Assembly (NCBI GenBank): GCA_025769875.1
Contig: JAGFNK010001295.1
Span: 1-11,368 of the forward strand
Direction of reading: 5' to 3'
Origin: Russula earlei
Taxonomy: Eukaryota > Basidiomycota > Agaricomycetes > Russulales > Russulaceae
DNA length: 11,368 nt
Made by a program: the position numbers and the translations under genes. Under the pieces are notes generated by a model, which saw only the letters and a list, made by a program, of their open reading frames with translations, made no database searches and had not been told where the DNA came from. Below are positions 9,281 to 11,368 of this stretch, in pieces; the stretch's first letter is position 1; every line of letters begins with the position of its first letter.

Positions 9281-10097
9281 GGGGGATCATTTCCCGAATT
9301 CCCTTTTGTCTGTTGTGAATATGGTTGCGAGTGTGCGTGTGCGTGTGCGTATCCTTTTCCGTTTCTATATGCGAAATGTAGTACTACTAGTCAGCTTTCC
9401 CCGGAGCTTGTTCAACGCGTACGCTGGCACCACTGGCAATGAGCCACCACTACGCACCCCTCTCTGCGTCAGCCACCGACTTCTACGCACCTCCGTCTTT
9501 AGTGACCCCTCCCCCAGAGGCGGCTACCTGTGCCTCACGATCTTTCTGCCTCTCCTGCCCAACCCGGCCAGGGACAGTAGTACCTCCTTCGTTCACCACT
9601 AGTCCTCTACGTCAAGGGCCAAATCGGTTCGCCCGTATATTCACTTCCTATGGTGAACGGCCAAAACAATATCCCCTTGTCTTCGTGTTTCATATCTTGC
9701 ACCCTTATGCTCCCCTTTGATCCCCTTCTGTATTTAACACCCTAGCTTCTTCTCAATGAAGGATGATCCTTTTTCCTTTCTCATTCTCTGATTGCCTCAA
9801 GACATTCGGAAGTTCTCATCGCGTCCGCGTTACGTTCCCCGCTGGGCTTCCTCCTCCTCCCTTCTCTCTCTATCGGGTCAGGTAACAAACGTCCCGTGCG
9901 TCCCGACTGCGCTACAAGGCATCTGTAAAATGGATCTTGTTGAGATTCATGCTGGTGGCTCGAAAAATTGAAGTCCTCATACCTCAAGATTTTCAATCTC
10001 CAATCGTGGGCTCTGCAAGAACATTTATCATGTCCTGATTGGGTGACTAGGGAGAGCAAATGTGAGCAAGAGCAAAACCAGGGAGCATGAGCACACT
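9281..10097. other. Convergent intergenic spacer
   Basis: This stretch lies between the 3' ends of the caspase-like gene (plus) and the Crinkler-like gene (minus), so it should hold both 3' untranslated regions and terminators. Open frames at 9439-9720 (plus) and 9781-10101 (minus) have no recognisable domain and biased composition. I see no gene, RNA or element other than the microsatellite at 9331-9350. Confidence 0.5.
9331..9350. repeat. GTGTGC hexamer microsatellite
   Basis: Three perfect copies of GTGTGC followed by GT make a 20-bp simple repeat, just after the stop codon of the caspase-like gene and likely within its 3' untranslated region. It is short and of low significance, but could be polymorphic. 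Confidence 0.9.
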
Positions 10098-11368
10098 TCA
10101 AGGGGAATTGGACAGATAGCCGTTTCCGCCACTCGTGTCATTCCAACCCTTCGGTAAAAGCCATTGGGTCATCTCGTCCGAGCCAGGGTCTTGAGGACAG
10201 ACGAGCACATGATGAATCTCGACAGTTGTCAACTTCTTCGCTAACGACGACCCAGCCACGTTCGTTTTTGCTTCTTCCGTTGCGGTGACGAGCCTGATGA
10301 GCCAGAACTTGGCTTGTCTGTGACACACAGTGTCGCTTGACGGTCCGCATTGGTCTCATTGACCGTAAGCAGAGGGTATCAATGATCTTGCCAATCTTGG
10401 CATAGCCCTTCCGCGAACCCCGATGCGTCTTCGAAATGGTCATTTGTAGGACCCAGAGATGCATAGTGTTCGGGTTGTCGTCATGTGTAACGATGAACAC
10501 ATCGATGAGGGGGAAGTTGGGGGCAGAAGGTCTGTAGTACACATTGTGAGAGACTTGATTCGGCAAAACGGAAAACTCCCCCTTTCAGTTTGACCACCAA
10601 CCAAGGGGTGGGGGATGACGATTGCGATGACCCAGCCGACTGGGAGACGAACTTGTGGGGATCAGAATGAAATTTCATCTCCCTCATTGGCTGACCATTG
10701 ACACCCGCGATAATCTTCCTATGGGCATTGGCTTCGAAAACCCATGATGCAAGTGTTGCCCCTTGAGAAACAGATTTGAGATACAAGATGAGCTCGCGGT
10801 CGCGTTCTTCCTCATACTTCCGGAATTTGAGCATCACCGCCCCTCCTACCCAGACAGTCCTGAAGTCAATATCCCATTCCACCCCAAGTCCAATCTTGCG
10901 ACGAGATTTTGTAACAATGAGGCAATGGGAGAACCGGTTCGTTAAGAGCTTATCGCGCTGCACGACCATATGCAACACCTCATCGAGATCTTTAGGTGAC
11001 TCGTCGAGTGCGGCCATGACGTGATCATGGACCTCTTCAAAATTATAAAGTACCGCTCGGAACATGTCCCGGGCGACGTATCCAAAATACGTGACGGCGT
11101 TGTTCAGGATATCATTGATTGCTTTCTCAAGCTTTGGCGGATTTTCCCCATGAAGTGATTTGATATATGAAAGGTGGAAGTAAACCAGATCCATATCGGT
11201 GGGACAGGCAGATGGGAAGGGAGCACGCCACAACTCCAAGTATTTCTTCAAATGAGTTTTGAAATCTTCAAATGCAATATCCAGTTCTGAGAAACAAGTT
11301 GACAATTTCAAGGGAAAATAGACATCAAAAATTCTCTCACCAGCTCCTCAGTTCTTCAATAAACCAGA
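10098..11368 (-). CDS. Crinkler-like protein, C-terminal part (5' partial)
   Basis: Three exons on the minus strand: about 11350 to 10649, 10581-10364 and 10317-10098, ending in a stop at 10098. The 46-nt intron 10363-10318 (GTCAAT...TCACAG) joins its frames cleanly. The 67-nt intron 10648-10582 (GTCTCC...TGAAAG) is less certain. The order of motifs fits the C-terminal module of Crinkler/CRN-type proteins from fungi: RDKLLTNRFSHCLIV, a WVGGAV stretch, WVFEANAHR, then YYRPSAPNFPLIDVF, QMTIS, GYAKIGKII and finally HHVLVCP with W..P.GW. An in-frame stop near 11350 means translation must come from an upstream exon, so the N-terminal Crinkler header and any catalytic domain lie outside the window. 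Oomycete relatives are secreted host-targeted effectors. The role of fungal copies is less clear and may be intracellular. No activity can be assigned from this fragment. Confidence 0.6.

Noticed and set aside
9439..9720. 93-codon frame after the caspase-like gene
   Set aside because: It is Pro/Ser-rich by composition, has no domain, and sits where 3' untranslated sequence is expected.
9781..10101. 106-codon minus-strand frame after the Crinkler-like stop
   Set aside because: It overlaps the end of the recognised gene in a different frame and shows no family resemblance; most likely 3' untranslated sequence.

Overview
The window looks like nuclear DNA of a basidiomycete fungus, most likely an agaricomycete. 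The genes are split by many short introns (46-66 nt) with mostly canonical donors (GTGAGT, GTAAGT, GTACGT, GTATGT) and CAG/TAG acceptors, and CT-rich tracts precede the start codons. The protein families also fit: a fungal homeodomain factor, a WW-like region expanded in agaricomycetes, a caspase-like peptidase and a Crinkler-like protein. No bacterial, organellar or viral feature was seen. The species cannot be told from this sequence.

Layout. (1) Bases 1-2176 hold no gene I can support. They contain a perfect 45-bp inverted repeat (756-800 and 1263-1307), which suggests remains of a mobile or duplicated element, and a CT-rich promoter-like tract just before the first gene. (2) About 2177-5272, plus strand: a gene of about ten exons. 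Its first two exons make a homeodomain, and its later exons make a region resembling the C-terminal part of agaricomycete WW-like membrane-associated proteins. Splice phases stay open through all introns, giving about 874 residues. The 3' end is uncertain and hydrophobic frames continue to about 5560. (3) 5850-9280, plus strand: a gene for about 1,100 residues with five tandem ILEI/PANDER-like domains, one transmembrane helix and a C-terminal caspase-like (peptidase C14) domain. The reading frame changes twice: once before the membrane helix (probably an intron) and once between the catalytic His and Cys segments (a frameshift, assembly error or tiny intron). (4) 9281-10097: convergent intergenic spacer with a short GTGTGC microsatellite. 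(5) 10098-11368, minus strand, 5' end outside the window: the C-terminal part of a Crinkler-like protein in three exons.

The genes are not an operon and no shared pathway is demonstrated. The most unusual item is the ILEI x5 - membrane helix - caspase architecture, which could be a receptor-like or sensor-like protease. That role is inference. The next most interesting items are the homeodomain/WW-like fusion model and a GC-AG intron, flanked by a 7-bp direct repeat, that interrupts the DNA-recognition helix.
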